Origin: Micromonospora sp. WMMD882
GTDB taxonomy: Bacteria; Actinomycetota; Actinomycetes; Mycobacteriales; Micromonosporaceae
Assembly (NCBI RefSeq): GCF_027497255.1
Contig: NZ_CP114903.1
Span: forward strand, 1,550,001 to 1,614,000
DNA: 64,000 nt
Direction: 5' to 3'
Under the pieces are notes generated by a model. It worked only from the letters and a program-made list of their open reading frames with translations. It was not told the origin of the DNA and did no database searches. Of the stretch, positions 54,656 to 64,000 are shown piece by piece. The position numbers were made by a program, and so were the translations under genes. How positions within the stretch are numbered: the first letter of the stretch is position 1; each line of letters begins with the position of its first letter.

Positions 54656-57600
54656 GTCCCTGCTCCCTCGTGGTGGTCGGGTCCGTCCCGCCGCGGGCGT
54701 CCGGTGCGCCCGGCGGGGGGTTCAGGCGGGCGGCGAGGACCGGCCCCACGTGGGCCAGCGCCGCCGGGCTGGTCATCAGCCCGTGGACGGCCGGTACGGC
54801 GTGCGCCTCGATCGCGCCGGTCACGTGCGCCGGCCACCGGTCGGCGGCGGTGGACCCGACCGCGGTGAACAGCAGCAGGTCGCCGTCCCAGGTGACGGAG
54901 GTGACCGACCGGGCGAGGTTCACGTGGTCGACGAAGACCCGCTGCACCGCCGCGGCGTCGGCGCCCAGGGCGTCCAGCCCGAGCGTGGACAGGTCGTCGA
55001 GGCTGAGCGGACCGTCGGGCACCGGCTGGCCGAGCGAGTCGAGCACCGCGGCCAGGGCCGCCCGCTCGCCGGGCCGCAACGCCCCGGCGTCGGGGTCGAC
55101 CGCGAACGGGTAGCCGTCCAGGACGGCGAGCAGGGCCACCCGCTCACCGTCGGCGCGCAGCCGGGCGGCGACGGCGTGCGCCAGCGCGCCACCGAAGGAC
55201 CAGCCGAGCAGGTGGTACGGGCCGACCGGCTGCACCGCGCGGATCTCGTCGAGGTGCCCCGCCACCAGGGCGTCGAGGTCGCCGACGGGCCGGTCCGGCC
55301 CGGCGAGCCCCGGGGACTGCAGCGCGTACACCGGACGGTCGGTGAGGTACGGCCGCAGTCCGGCGTACACCCAGCCGAAGCCCGCCGCCGGGTGGACGCA
55401 GAACAGCGGGGGCGCGCTGCCGTCGCGCCGCAGCGGCAGCATGGTGGCCAACGGGTCGGCCCAGGTGTCGAGCCGTTCGACGAGCCGGGCCACGGTGGGG
55501 GCCTCGAACACCGAGCGGACGCTGACCCTGGCCCCGGTCTCCCGGGCGACCCGTCCGGCCAGCGCCGCGGCGAGCAGCGAGTGCCCGCCGAGGGCGAAGA
55601 AGTCGTCGTCGACGGTGACCGACGGCAGCCCGAGCGCCTCGGCGAAGAGTCCGCACAGGAGCCGTTCGAGGTCGGTGCGCGGTGGCCGTCCGACGCTGTG
55701 GTACTCGGGCGCCGGCAGGGCGGCCCGGTCGAGTTTGCCGTTGGCGGTCATCGGCAGCCCGTCCAGCGCCACGATCGCCGAAGGCACCATGTGCTCGGGC
55801 AGCAGCCGGGCGACGTGCGCGCGGATCTCCGCCGGGTCCACGTCGCCGACCACGTAGGCGACCAACCGCCGGTCCTGTGGCCGGTCCTCGCGGACCTCGA
55901 CCGCCGCCCGGGCGAGCGCCGGGTGGCTGAGCAGCGCCCGTTCGACCTCGCCCCGCTCCACCCGGAAGCCGCGGATCTTCACCTGGTCGTCGGCCCGTCC
56001 GACGAACTCCAGGTCCCCGTCGGGACGCCGGCGGGCCAGGTCGCCCGTGCGGTACATCCGTCCGGCGGCGAACGGGTCGGCCACGAACCGTTCGGCGGTC
56101 AGGCCCGGTTGGGCGGCGTAGCCGTGCGCCAGGCCGGCGCCGGCCAGGTACAGCTCGCCCACCACCCCGGGCGGCACCGGTTGCAGCCCGGCGTCGAGCA
56201 GGTACGCGCGTTTGTGGGCGACCGGCCCGCCGACGGGCACCGTGGACGCCGACCCGCCCACCTCGCGTGGCACCTCGTACGCGGTGGTCAGCCCCATGCT
56301 CTCCGCCGGTCCGTAGCCGTTGGTCACCCGCAGCTCGGGCCACCGGCCCATGGTCCGGCGCACGTGCTCCGGCGAGGCCGTCTCGCCGGCCGTGATCGCC
56401 CAGCGCAGGCCGCCGAACACCGTCGGGTTCTCGTCGGTCATGAAGTTGAACAGGCTGGCCGACATCTGGAGCATGGTGACGTTGTGCGCGGCGACCAGGT
56501 CGGCGATGGCGGCCGGCTCGGGTCGGCTGCCCGGTTGCAGCACGCACGCGCCACCGAACAGCAGCGCCCCGAACAGCTCCAACGCGAAGGCGTCCCACGA
56601 CATCGGGGCGCACTGGAGGAAGACCTGGTCGGCGCCGAAGTCCACGTACGACTGGCCGAGGAACGTGCCGACCAGCGCCCGGTGCGGGCTGGCCACCCCC
56701 TTGGGCCGGCCGCTGGAGCCGGAGGTGAACATCACGCATGCGGTGTCGCCCGGGTCGGTCGGCACCGTGGGCGGGGTGTCCGGGCGGGCGGCGACGACGG
56801 CGGCGTCGGTGTCGACCCGCACGTACGTGACGTCCTCCGCGCCGAGCCGGTCCCGCAGGCCGGCCCGGGTGACCACCACCGGCGCCGCCGTGTCGGCGAG
56901 CGCGCCGCGCAGCCGTTCGGCGGGGAAGTCCGGATCCAGCAGGGTGTAGCCGGCCCCGGTCTTGAGCACGGCGAGCAGACCGATCACCAGGTCCGGCCCC
57001 CGTTCCAGGTGGATGCCGGCGATCGCGCCCCGACCCAGGCCCAGCGGCAGCAGGTGGTGGGCCAGCCGGTTGGCCGCCCGGTCCAGGTCCCGGTAGGTGA
57101 TCCGCTGGTCGCCGAAGACCAGGGCGGTCGCGTCGGGGGTCGCGGCGGCCTGTTCGGCGACCAGGTCGTGCAGGCACCGGTCCGGGGTGGCCCCGTCGCC
57201 GGTGTCGTTCCACTCGACGAGCAGCCGGTGGCGTTCCTGCGCGGTCAGCAGGTCGACGGCCCCGATGCGGGCGCCGGGATCGGCGGTGACCGCCTCCAGC
57301 AGCCGCGCCAGGCGTTGGGCCAGCGCCTCGACGGTGGCGTGGTCGAACAGGTCCCGGGCGTACTCGACGACCCCGTCGACGCCGGCCGGCGCGCCGTCGT
57401 CGTCGTGGTTCTCACCGAAGGCGAAGGTGAGGTCGAACTTCGCCGCCCCGGTCCCGACCGGCTCGGTGGCCACCGTGAGGCCCGGCACGACCAGCTCGCC
57501 GCGCGCGTTGTTCTGCACCGCCAGGCTCACCTGGTACAGCGGGTGCCGGGCCGGCGACCGGGTCGGGCGGACCAGGTCCACCAGCGCCTCGAACGGCACG

Positions 57601-60600
57601 TCCTGGTGGGCGTACGCGGTCAGGTCGGTCTCCCGCACCCGGGCCAGCAGCTCGGCGAAGGTGGGGTCGCCGGAGGTGTCGGTACGCAGCACCAGCGTGT
57701 TGACGAAGAAGCCGACCAGGTCGTCCAGCGCCTCGTCGGCGCGGCCCGCGACCGGGGTGCCGACGGGCACGTCGACGCCCGCGCCGAGGCGGGTCAACAG
57801 CGCGGCCAGGGCCGCCTGGATCACCATGAACATGGTCACCTGGTGGGCCCGGGCCACGGTGGCGAGGCGCGCGTGCAGCGCGGCGTCCAGCGGCAGGGCG
57901 ACCGTCCCGCCACCGGCCCGCAGCACCGCCGGGCGGGGCCGGTCGGTCGGCAGGTCCAGCTCGTCGGGGAGGTCGGCCAACGCGCCGGCCCAGTACTCGG
58001 TCTGGCGGGTGTGCAGGCTCTCCGGGTCGTCCGGGTCGCCGAGCAGGTCCCGCTGCCAGAGCGTGTAGTCGGCGTACTGCGCCGGCAGCGGCGACCAGTC
58101 CGGCGTCCCGCCCGCCCGCCGGGCGGCGTACGCGGCGGACAGGTCCCGCAGCAGCGGGGCGGTGGACCAGCCGTCGCAGGCGATGTGGTGCAACGTCAGC
58201 AGCAGGACGTGCTCCTCGTCGGCGACGACGAACAGCTCGGCCCGCACCGGCGGGTCGACGGCCAGGTCGAACGGGACGCGGGCGGCCCGGTCGAGCGTGG
58301 CCGCGAGGTCCGCCGCCGGGCAGGGCCGTGCCGGCAGCGCCGGCCGCGCCTGGTCGGCGGGAAGGATCCGCTGGTACGGCACGCCGTCCACCGCCTGGAA
58401 CACGGTCCGCAGCGCCTCGTGCCGGCCGACCACGTCGCCGAGGGCCGCGGTCAACGCGTCCCGGTCGAGGGGGCCGGTCAGCCGCAACGCGAACGGCGCG
58501 TTGTACGTCGCGCCGGGCCCTTCGAGCTGGTCGACGAACCAGAGCCGGTGCTGGGCCGACGACAGCGGCAGCAGCTCCGGGCGGGCGCGCCGCAGCACCG
58601 GCGGCCGGGTCGGCTGGTCGTCGTCGAGCCGACCGGCCAGCTCGGCCACCGTGGGGTGCTGGAACAACGTCCGGATCGCCAGCTCCACGCCGAGGGCCGA
58701 CCGGATCCGGCTGATCAGCCGGGCCGCCAGCAGCGAGTGCCCGCCGAGGACGAAGAAGTCGTCGTCGACGCCGACCCCGGGCAGCCCGAGCACCTCGGCG
58801 AAGAGACCGCAGAGGATCTCCTCACGCGGGGCGCGGGGCGCGCGGCCCGCTGCGACGCCGGTGAACTCGGGCGCCGGCAGGGCCCGCCGGTCGAGCTTCC
58901 CGGTCGGCGTCAGCGGGAACGCGTCGACCAGCACGAACGCCTGCGGCACCAGATGCTCGGGCAGCCGGTCGGCGACGTGTCGGCGCAGGTCGGCGACGCT
59001 GATCGCGGTGTCGGGGCGGCCCACCACGTACGCGACGAGCCGGTTGTCCCCCGGCGCGGCCTCGTGCACCACCACCGCCGTACGGGCCACGCCCGGGTAG
59101 CCGGCGACAGCCGTCTCGACCTCGCGCGGCTCCACCCGGAAGCCGCGAATCTTCACCTGGTCGTCGGCCCGCCCGAGGAAGTCGAGCACCCCGTCGGCCC
59201 GCCAGCGCACCACGTCGCCGGTGCGGTACATCCGCTCCCCGGGGCTGCCGTACGGGTTCGCGACGAACCGCTCCGCGGTCGACCCGCTCTGCCGGACGTA
59301 CCCGTGGGCCAGCCCGACACCGGCCATGTACAGCTCACCGGCGACCCCGACCGGCACCGGCCGCAGGGCGGCGTCCAGCACGTACACCCGCTTGTTGCGC
59401 AGCGGCCGGCCGACCGGGACGGTCCCCCGGACCGTGTCGGCCGACGTCACCAGGTGGCAGGTCGTGAAGATCATGCTCTCCGCGGGCGAGTACCCGTTGA
59501 CCACGCTGATCCCCGGGTGTCCGGCCAGCAGCGTGGCGAGGTGGGGCGCCGACGCCCGCTCGCCGCCGGTCAGCACCTGACGGACGCCGTCGAGCGCGCC
59601 GGGGTACTCGTCGAGCAGGAAGTTGAGCAGGCTGGCCGACAGGTGCACGGTGGACACCCGGTGCCGGGAGATCAGCTCCGCGATCACGCCCGGCTCGGGT
59701 TTCCCGCCCGGTTGCAGCACGCAGACGCCGCCGAAGAGCAGCGCGCCGAACAGCTCCAGCGCGAACGCGTCCCAGGAGACCGGGGAGCACTGGAGCACCA
59801 CCTCGCCGGGGCCGAAACGGCCGAACTCCTGCCCGCGGAGGGTGCCGACGACCGCCCGGTGCGGTGACGCGATGCCCTTGGGCCGGCCGGTCGAGCCGGA
59901 GGTGAACATGACGCAGGCCAGGTCGCCCGGCCGGGCCCGGCCGACCGGACCGGGTCGCGGCGCGGACGGGTCGGGCAGCGGCGCGGCCAGCAGGTCGGTC
60001 ACCCGGCGCAGCGGCGCCGGGCAGGTCAGCGCCGTGTCGGTGACCACCAGGTCGACCGCGGCCCCGGTGACGACGGCGGCCAGCCGCTCGGCCGGGAAGT
60101 CCGGGTCGAGCATGGTGTAGCCGGCGCCGGCCTTCAGCACGCCCAGCACCGCCGCCACCAGCTCCGGCCCCCGCGCCAGGTGCACGCCGACCAGGTGGCC
60201 GACGCCGATCCCCACGTCCGCCAGCCCGGCCGCGACCCGGTCGGCGTCCGCGTTCAGGGCGGCGTAGCTGACCGTCCGGTCGCCGTACACCAGGGCGGTG
60301 GCGTCCGGGCGGTCGACGGCGTGCGCCTCGAACAGCTCGTGCAGACAGCGGTCGGGGAACGGCCCGGCCGTGTCGTTCCACTCGTCGATCAGCCGGGCCC
60401 GTTCGGCGGGCTCGAACAGGTCCACCGCGCCGACCGGCAGGTCCGGGTCGGCGACCAGGGCGGACAGCAGCCGGACCAGCCGACGGCCGATCGTCTCGAC
60501 GGTCGAGCGGTCGAACAGGTCGCAGGCGTACTCGACGTACCCGGTCAGACCGTCGGGCCGACCGTCCCGCAGCTCCTCCACGAACGCGAAACCCAGGTCG

Positions 60601-63600
60601 AACTTGGCGACGTCCGCGCCGACCGGCAGGACCTCCGCGCGGACCCCGGTCAGCTCGGCCACGGCCGCGGAGTTGTTCTGCACCACCAGGTTGACCTGGA
60701 ACAGTGGGTGCCGGGCCGTCGACCGGGCCGGGTTGAGCGCCTCGACCAGCCGCTCGAACGGCACGTCCTGGTGGGTGTACGCGGCCAGGTCGGTCTCCCG
60801 TACCCGGCCCAGCAGCTCGGCGAAGGTGGGGTCGCCGGAGGTGTCGGTACGCAGCACCAGCGTGTTGACGAAGAAGCCGACCAGGTCGTCCAGCGCCTCG
60901 TCGGTGCGGCCCGCGACCGGTGAGCCGATCGGCACGTCGGCCCCGGCGCCCAGCCGGGTCAGCAGCGCCGCCAGCCCGGCCTGGAGCACCATGAACAGGG
61001 TGACCCCGTGCTCCCGGGCGGTCCTGACCAGCGCGGCGTGCAACGCGCCGTCCAGCTCCAGACGCAGCACGTCGCCCCGGTGGCTCGGGCGGGCCGGCCG
61101 GGGCCGGTCCACCGGCAGCGTCAGCTCCTCCGGCAGGTCGGCCAGGGCGTCGGTCCAGTAGCGGAGCTGGTCGGCCAGCAGGCTCCGCGGGTCGTCCTCC
61201 GCGCCGAGCAGCGCCCGCTGCCAGAGCGTGTAGTCGACGTACTGGACGGCGAGCGGGGCCCAGCCCGGCGGGTCGCCGTCCCGGCGCGCCCGGTACGCGG
61301 TGGACAGGTCCCGCAGCAGCGGCCCCAGCGACCAGCCGTCGCTGACGATGTGGTGCAGCAGGAGCAGCAGCACGTGGTCCTCCGGGCCGACCGCGAACAC
61401 GGTGGCGGTCACCGGCGCCCGGTCGGTCCGGCCCAGGTCGTGCGGCTCGGCGACGGCCCGGGCCAGGACCCCGTCGAGGTCGTCGGCCGGGCACTGCACG
61501 ACGGACAGGTCGACCTCGGCGGGTGGCAGCACCACCTGGTGCGGCTCGCCGTCGGCCACCGCGAACACCGTCCGCAGCGCCTCGTGCCGGGTGACCACGT
61601 CGGTCACCGCCGCCGCCAGCGCGGGCAGGTCGAGCTGACCGCGCAACCGCACCGCCAGGGGCGCGTTGTAGGTGGCGGTCGGCCCGTCGAGCCGGTCGAG
61701 GAACCACAGCCGCTGCTGCGCGAACGACAGCGGCACCCGGTCCGGGCGTGGCCCCGGCCGCACCGGTGGACGCCCGGTCGCGGTGAGCCGCCCGGCGAGC
61801 CCGGCCACGGTCGGCCACTGGAACACCGCGCGGATCGGCAGCTCCGCGCCGAGCACCGACCTGACCCGGCTGGTCAGCCGGGTGGCCAGCAGCGAGTGCC
61901 CGCCGAGGGCGAAGAAGTCGTCGTCGATGCCCACCCCGGTGAGCCCCAGCACCTCGTCGAAGAGGCCGCAGAGGATCTCCTCGCGCGGGTTGCGGGCCGC
62001 CCGGCCGGTGACGTCCGGCCCGATCTCGGGGGCCGGCAGGGCGCGCCGGTCGAGCTTGCCGTTGACGGTCAACGGCAGGGCCGGCAACGCGACCACGGCC
62101 GCGGGCACCAGGTACGCGGGCAGCCGGTCCTCCAGGTAGCGGCGCAGGCCGGCGACCGGGTCGGTGCCCCGTACCGGCACGACGTAGGCGACCAGCCGCC
62201 GGTCCCCCGGCCGGTCCTCCCGGACGACCACCGCGGCCTGCGCGACGGCGGGATGCCGGTGCAGCACCGCCTCCACCTCGCCCGGCTCCACCCGGAATCC
62301 CCGGATCTTCACCTGGTCGTCGGCCCGCCCGGCGAAGTCCAGCACCCCGTCGGGACGCCACCGGGCGAGGTCGCCGGTGCGGTACATCCGCTCCCCCGGC
62401 GCGCCGTACGGGTTGGCCACGAACCGTTCCGCGGTCAGCGCGGCCCGGTTGACGTACCCGTTGGCCAGACCGACGCCGGCCACGTACAGCTCACCGGTCA
62501 CCCCGGGCGGCACCGGGGCGAGCGCGGCGTCCAGCACGTACACCTTCTTGTTGGCCACCGGCCCGCCGATCGGCACGGCGCTCAGCGCCGCCACCGACGC
62601 GTCGGCCGGGTGCGCCGTGGTCAGCCCCATGCTCTCCGCCGGGCCGTAGCCGTTCACCACTTGCAGGCGCGGGAACTGCCGCGCCGCTCTCGTCACATGT
62701 GTCACGGACGCTGACTCCCCTGCGGTGATCGCCCGACGGAGACCCCGGAACGCGGCGGGGAACTCGTCGAGCAGGTGGTTGAAGAGGCTGGCCGAGAGTT
62801 GGAGCATGGTGACGCCGTGCGCGGCGGCCAGGGCCGCGACGGTGTCCGGCTCGGGGCGCTGCCCCGGGTGCAGCACGCAGGTCGCGCCGGTCAGCAGCGC
62901 GCCGAGCAGCTCCAACGCGAACGCGTCCCAGGACACCGGGGCGCACTGGAGGAAGACCTCACCGGGGCCGAAGTCGACGTAGGACTGACCGAGGAAGGTG
63001 CCGGCGAGCGCGCGGTGCGGCGCGACGATCCCCTTCGGACCGCCGGTCGAGCCGGAGGTGAACATCACGCAGGCCGGCGCGGCCGGGTCGATCCGCCGGC
63101 CGACCGGCCCGGGCGGGCCGTCGAGCGCGGCGGGTGACGTCGTCGTGGTCGCGAGACCGGCGAAGACGTCGGCGTCGGCCGTGACGACCAGCGGGACACC
63201 GGTGCCGGCCACCACGTCCCGCAGCCGGGCGGCCGGGAACGCGGTGTCCAGCAGCGTGTACGCGCCGCCGGCCTTGAGCACGCCGAGGAGGGTGGCCACC
63301 ATCGTCGGCCCCCGGTCGAGGTGCACCCCGACGACGACGTTCGCGTCGACGCCCCGCCGGGCCAGGCCGTGCGCGATCCGGTTCGCGGCGGCGTCGAGAT
63401 CGGCGTAGCCGACCACCTGCTCCCCGTACCGGAGGGCGACGGCGTCCGGGGTCGCCACGACCTGCCGTTCGAACAGCTCGGGCAGGGCGAGACCCAGGGG
63501 CACGTCGACAGCGGTGTCGTTCCAGTCGGTCAGCACCCGTCGCCGCTCGGCCGGATCCAGCAGGTCGACCGCGCCGATCCGCTGGTCCGGGTCGGCCAGC

Positions 63601-64000
63601 ACCGCCGAGGTCAGCCGGAGCAGGGCGGCCACCATGGTCTCGGCGGTGGCGGGCGCGAACAGGTCGGTGGCGTAGTCGAGGGAGCCGGTGATGTCGTCCG
63701 GGCCCCGGGTGAGGGTCAGGGTGAGGTCGAACTTGGCCGGCGACACCCCGACGGGCTCGGGCCGGCACTCCAGGCCGGGCAGGCCGAGGTCGCCGTCGGG
63801 CGCGTCGGTCACCACCAGCATCACCTGGAACAGCGGATGCCAGGACGGCGACCGGGTCGGGTTCACCGCCTCGACGACCCGCTCGAACGGCACGTCCTGG
63901 TGGGCGAACGCGGCCAGGTCGGTCTCCCGGACCCGGTCGAGCAGGTCCCGGAAGCTCGGATCTCCCGAGGTGTCGGTACGCAGCACCACCGTGTTGACGA
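54648..64000 (-). CDS. Large NRPS (three A-PCP units, terminal thioesterase), N-terminal part outside window
   Basis: The last 3117 residues of an NRPS that runs off the right edge. Order (window coordinates): end of a C domain (64000-63560), A1 (63530-62030), PCP1 (serine near 61905), C2 with HHIVSDG (61740-60420), A2 (60370-58880), PCP2 (58740), C3 with HHIACDG (58580-57240), A3 (57200-55720), PCP3 (55595), and a thioesterase (55420-54700; GWSFGG serine, HGLM histidine). There is no epimerase and no reductase. By-eye A codes are D-A-L-Q-I-A-G-G-L (A1 and A3, identical) and D-A-L-H-L-G-G-I-F (A2), unassigned. Modules share near-identical DNA. The thioesterase should hydrolyse or cyclise the product. 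Linked to the NTF2-like gene. Confidence 0.95.
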   Translation of the reverse strand, partial: VNTVVLRTDTSGDPSFRDLLDRVRETDLAAFAHQDVPFERVVEAVNPTRSPSWHPLFQVMLVVTDAPDGDLGLPGLECRPEPVGVSPAKFDLTLTLTRGPDDITGSLDYATDLFAPATAETMVAALLRLTSAVLADPDQRIGAVDLLDPAERRRVLTDWNDTAVDVPLGLALPELFERQVVATPDAVALRYGEQVVGYADLDAAANRIAHGLARRGVDANVVVGVHLDRGPTMVATLLGVLKAGGAYTLLDTAFPAARLRDVVAGTGVPLVVTADADVFAGLATTTTSPAALDGPPGPVGRRIDPAAPACVMFTSGSTGGPKGIVAPHRALAGTFLGQSYVDFGPGEVFLQCAPVSWDAFALELLGALLTGATCVLHPGQRPEPDTVAALAAAHGVTMLQLSASLFNHLLDEFPAAFRGLRRAITAGESASVTHVTRAARQFPRLQVVNGYGPAESMGLTTAHPADASVAALSAVPIGGPVANKKVYVLDAALAPVPPGVTGELYVAGVGLANGYVNRAALTAERFVANPYGAPGERMYRTGDLARWRPDGVLDFAGRADDQVKIRGFRVEPGEVEAVLHRHPAVAQAAVVVREDRPGDRRLVAYVVPVRGTDPVAGLRRYLEDRLPAYLVPAAVVALPALPLTVNGKLDRRALPAPEIGPDVTGRAARNPREEILCGLFDEVLGLTGVGIDDDFFALGGHSLLATRLTSRVRSVLGAELPIRAVFQWPTVAGLAGRLTATGRPPVRPGPRPDRVPLSFAQQRLWFLDRLDGPTATYNAPLAVRLRGQLDLPALAAAVTDVVTRHEALRTVFAVADGEPHQVVLPPAEVDLSVVQCPADDLDGVLARAVAEPHDLGRTDRAPVTATVFAVGPEDHVLLLLLHHIVSDGWSLGPLLRDLSTAYRARRDGDPPGWAPLAVQYVDYTLWQRALLGAEDDPRSLLADQLRYWTDALADLPEELTLPVDRPRPARPSHRGDVLRLELDGALHAALVRTAREHGVTLFMVLQAGLAALLTRLGAGADVPIGSPVAGRTDEALDDLVGFFVNTLVLRTDTSGDPTFAELLGRVRETDLAAYTHQDVPFERLVEALNPARSTARHPLFQVNLVVQNNSAAVAELTGVRAEVLPVGADVAKFDLGFAFVEELRDGRPDGLTGYVEYACDLFDRSTVETIGRRLVRLLSALVADPDLPVGAVDLFEPAERARLIDEWNDTAGPFPDRCLHELFEAHAVDRPDATALVYGDRTVSYAALNADADRVAAGLADVGIGVGHLVGVHLARGPELVAAVLGVLKAGAGYTMLDPDFPAERLAAVVTGAAVDLVVTDTALTCPAPLRRVTDLLAAPLPDPSAPRPGPVGRARPGDLACVMFTSGSTGRPKGIASPHRAVVGTLRGQEFGRFGPGEVVLQCSPVSWDAFALELFGALLFGGVCVLQPGGKPEPGVIAELISRHRVSTVHLSASLLNFLLDEYPGALDGVRQVLTGGERASAPHLATLLAGHPGISVVNGYSPAESMIFTTCHLVTSADTVRGTVPVGRPLRNKRVYVLDAALRPVPVGVAGELYMAGVGLAHGYVRQSGSTAERFVANPYGSPGERMYRTGDVVRWRADGVLDFLGRADDQVKIRGFRVEPREVETAVAGYPGVARTAVVVHEAAPGDNRLVAYVVGRPDTAISVADLRRHVADRLPEHLVPQAFVLVDAFPLTPTGKLDRRALPAPEFTGVAAGRAPRAPREEILCGLFAEVLGLPGVGVDDDFFVLGGHSLLAARLISRIRSALGVELAIRTLFQHPTVAELAGRLDDDQPTRPPVLRRARPELLPLSSAQHRLWFVDQLEGPGATYNAPFALRLTGPLDRDALTAALGDVVGRHEALRTVFQAVDGVPYQRILPADQARPALPARPCPAADLAATLDRAARVPFDLAVDPPVRAELFVVADEEHVLLLTLHHIACDGWSTAPLLRDLSAAYAARRAGGTPDWSPLPAQYADYTLWQRDLLGDPDDPESLHTRQTEYWAGALADLPDELDLPTDRPRPAVLRAGGGTVALPLDAALHARLATVARAHQVTMFMVIQAALAALLTRLGAGVDVPVGTPVAGRADEALDDLVGFFVNTLVLRTDTSGDPTFAELLARVRETDLTAYAHQDVPFEALVDLVRPTRSPARHPLYQVSLAVQNNARGELVVPGLTVATEPVGTGAAKFDLTFAFGENHDDDGAPAGVDGVVEYARDLFDHATVEALAQRLARLLEAVTADPGARIGAVDLLTAQERHRLLVEWNDTGDGATPDRCLHDLVAEQAAATPDATALVFGDQRITYRDLDRAANRLAHHLLPLGLGRGAIAGIHLERGPDLVIGLLAVLKTGAGYTLLDPDFPAERLRGALADTAAPVVVTRAGLRDRLGAEDVTYVRVDTDAAVVAARPDTPPTVPTDPGDTACVMFTSGSSGRPKGVASPHRALVGTFLGQSYVDFGADQVFLQCAPMSWDAFALELFGALLFGGACVLQPGSRPEPAAIADLVAAHNVTMLQMSASLFNFMTDENPTVFGGLRWAITAGETASPEHVRRTMGRWPELRVTNGYGPAESMGLTTAYEVPREVGGSASTVPVGGPVAHKRAYLLDAGLQPVPPGVVGELYLAGAGLAHGYAAQPGLTAERFVADPFAAGRMYRTGDLARRRPDGDLEFVGRADDQVKIRGFRVERGEVERALLSHPALARAAVEVREDRPQDRRLVAYVVGDVDPAEIRAHVARLLPEHMVPSAIVALDGLPMTANGKLDRAALPAPEYHSVGRPPRTDLERLLCGLFAEALGLPSVTVDDDFFALGGHSLLAAALAGRVARETGARVSVRSVFEAPTVARLVERLDTWADPLATMLPLRRDGSAPPLFCVHPAAGFGWVYAGLRPYLTDRPVYALQSPGLAGPDRPVGDLDALVAGHLDEIRAVQPVGPYHLLGWSFGGALAHAVAARLRADGERVALLAVLDGYPFAVDPDAGALRPGERAALAAVLDSLGQPVPDGPLSLDDLSTLGLDALGADAAAVQRVFVDHVNLARSVTSVTWDGDLLLFTAVGSTAADRWPAHVTGAIEAHAVPAVHGLMTSPAALAHVGPVLAARLNPPPGAPDARGGTDPTTTREQGHD
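57644..57739 (-). repeat. 96-bp perfect repeat in C3 domain (copy 1)
   Basis: It is identical to 60809-60904 (offset 3165 bp, one NRPS module). It encodes the [20 protein letters not shown] region of the C3 condensation domain. A more diverged third copy is at the right edge (about 63930-64000). Confidence 0.9.
60809..60904 (-). repeat. 96-bp perfect repeat in C2 domain (copy 2)
   Basis: It is identical to 57644-57739, within the equivalent part of the C2 condensation domain. Identity with no synonymous difference over 96 bp indicates a recent module duplication or gene conversion, and it could confuse short-read assembly here. Confidence 0.9.

Noticed and set aside
54642..59867. Very long plus-strand open frame of about 1740 codons opposite the NRPS
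   Set aside because: It is a GC-bias shadow: the minus strand carries a clear NRPS, while this frame is an Arg/Gly/Pro/Gln-rich mixture with no domain.
1..64000. tRNA, rRNA, CRISPR or insertion sequence
   Set aside because: I saw no cloverleaf with CCA-type end, no rRNA-like segment, no evenly spaced short repeats and no transposase motif.

Overview
The window is very GC-rich, with dense, tightly overlapping genes, GTG starts and several secondary-metabolite gene clusters. This indicates a filamentous actinomycete. A Micromonospora-like member of the Micromonosporaceae is my best guess, from overall character only. I saw no tRNA, rRNA, CRISPR array or recognisable insertion sequence.

Region 1 (1-6311) is the edge of a type II (aromatic) polyketide cluster. 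A minus-strand operon, in transcription order, encodes a TcmI-type cyclase, an acyl carrier protein fused to a TcmN-type aromatase/cyclase, a cupin, KS-alpha and the start of KS-beta/CLF, which runs off the left edge. Divergently from it lie a SARP activator, a second TcmI-type cyclase and an FAD monooxygenase. The gene set resembles spore-pigment (whiE-like) or pentangular polyphenol clusters.

Region 2 (6312-21045) is mostly ordinary genes: a helix-hairpin-helix membrane protein, small proteins, an APC permease, a DUF5995 protein, a large LuxR-family ATPase regulator divergent from a cyclase/ATPase protein, a hydrolase, a quinone oxidoreductase, a CrcB fluoride channel pair, an XRE regulator with a membrane protein, and a DUF574-type methyltransferase.

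Region 3 (21046-45480) is the most unusual part. It is a minus-strand NRPS operon of nine overlapping or closely spaced genes, led by an MbtH gene and a good sigma70-like promoter at 45121-45149. It encodes four C-A-PCP modules on four proteins. The first module is fused to a complete lantibiotic-dehydratase-like (LanB N-terminal type) domain, and the last ends in an NAD(P)H thioester reductase. The operon also encodes a kynurenine 3-monooxygenase-like enzyme, a DUF6875-like protein, an MFS exporter, an O-methyltransferase and a second, free-standing LanB-like protein. No precursor peptide, LanC or SpaB_C-type elimination domain is visible. The LanB-like units therefore probably act on carrier-protein-bound or released peptide, possibly using aminoacyl-tRNA. 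I am not aware of a described system of this architecture.

Region 4 (45481-53100) carries non-cluster genes: a secreted CE1-type esterase with a CBM2, a Na+/H+ antiporter, a PepSY membrane protein and a GH3 beta-glucosidase. Region 5 (53176-64000) is a second NRPS locus. It has a branched-chain aminotransferase, an NTF2/SnoaL-like protein and a giant NRPS (last 3117 residues in the window, three A-PCP units and a terminal thioesterase) that runs off the right edge.
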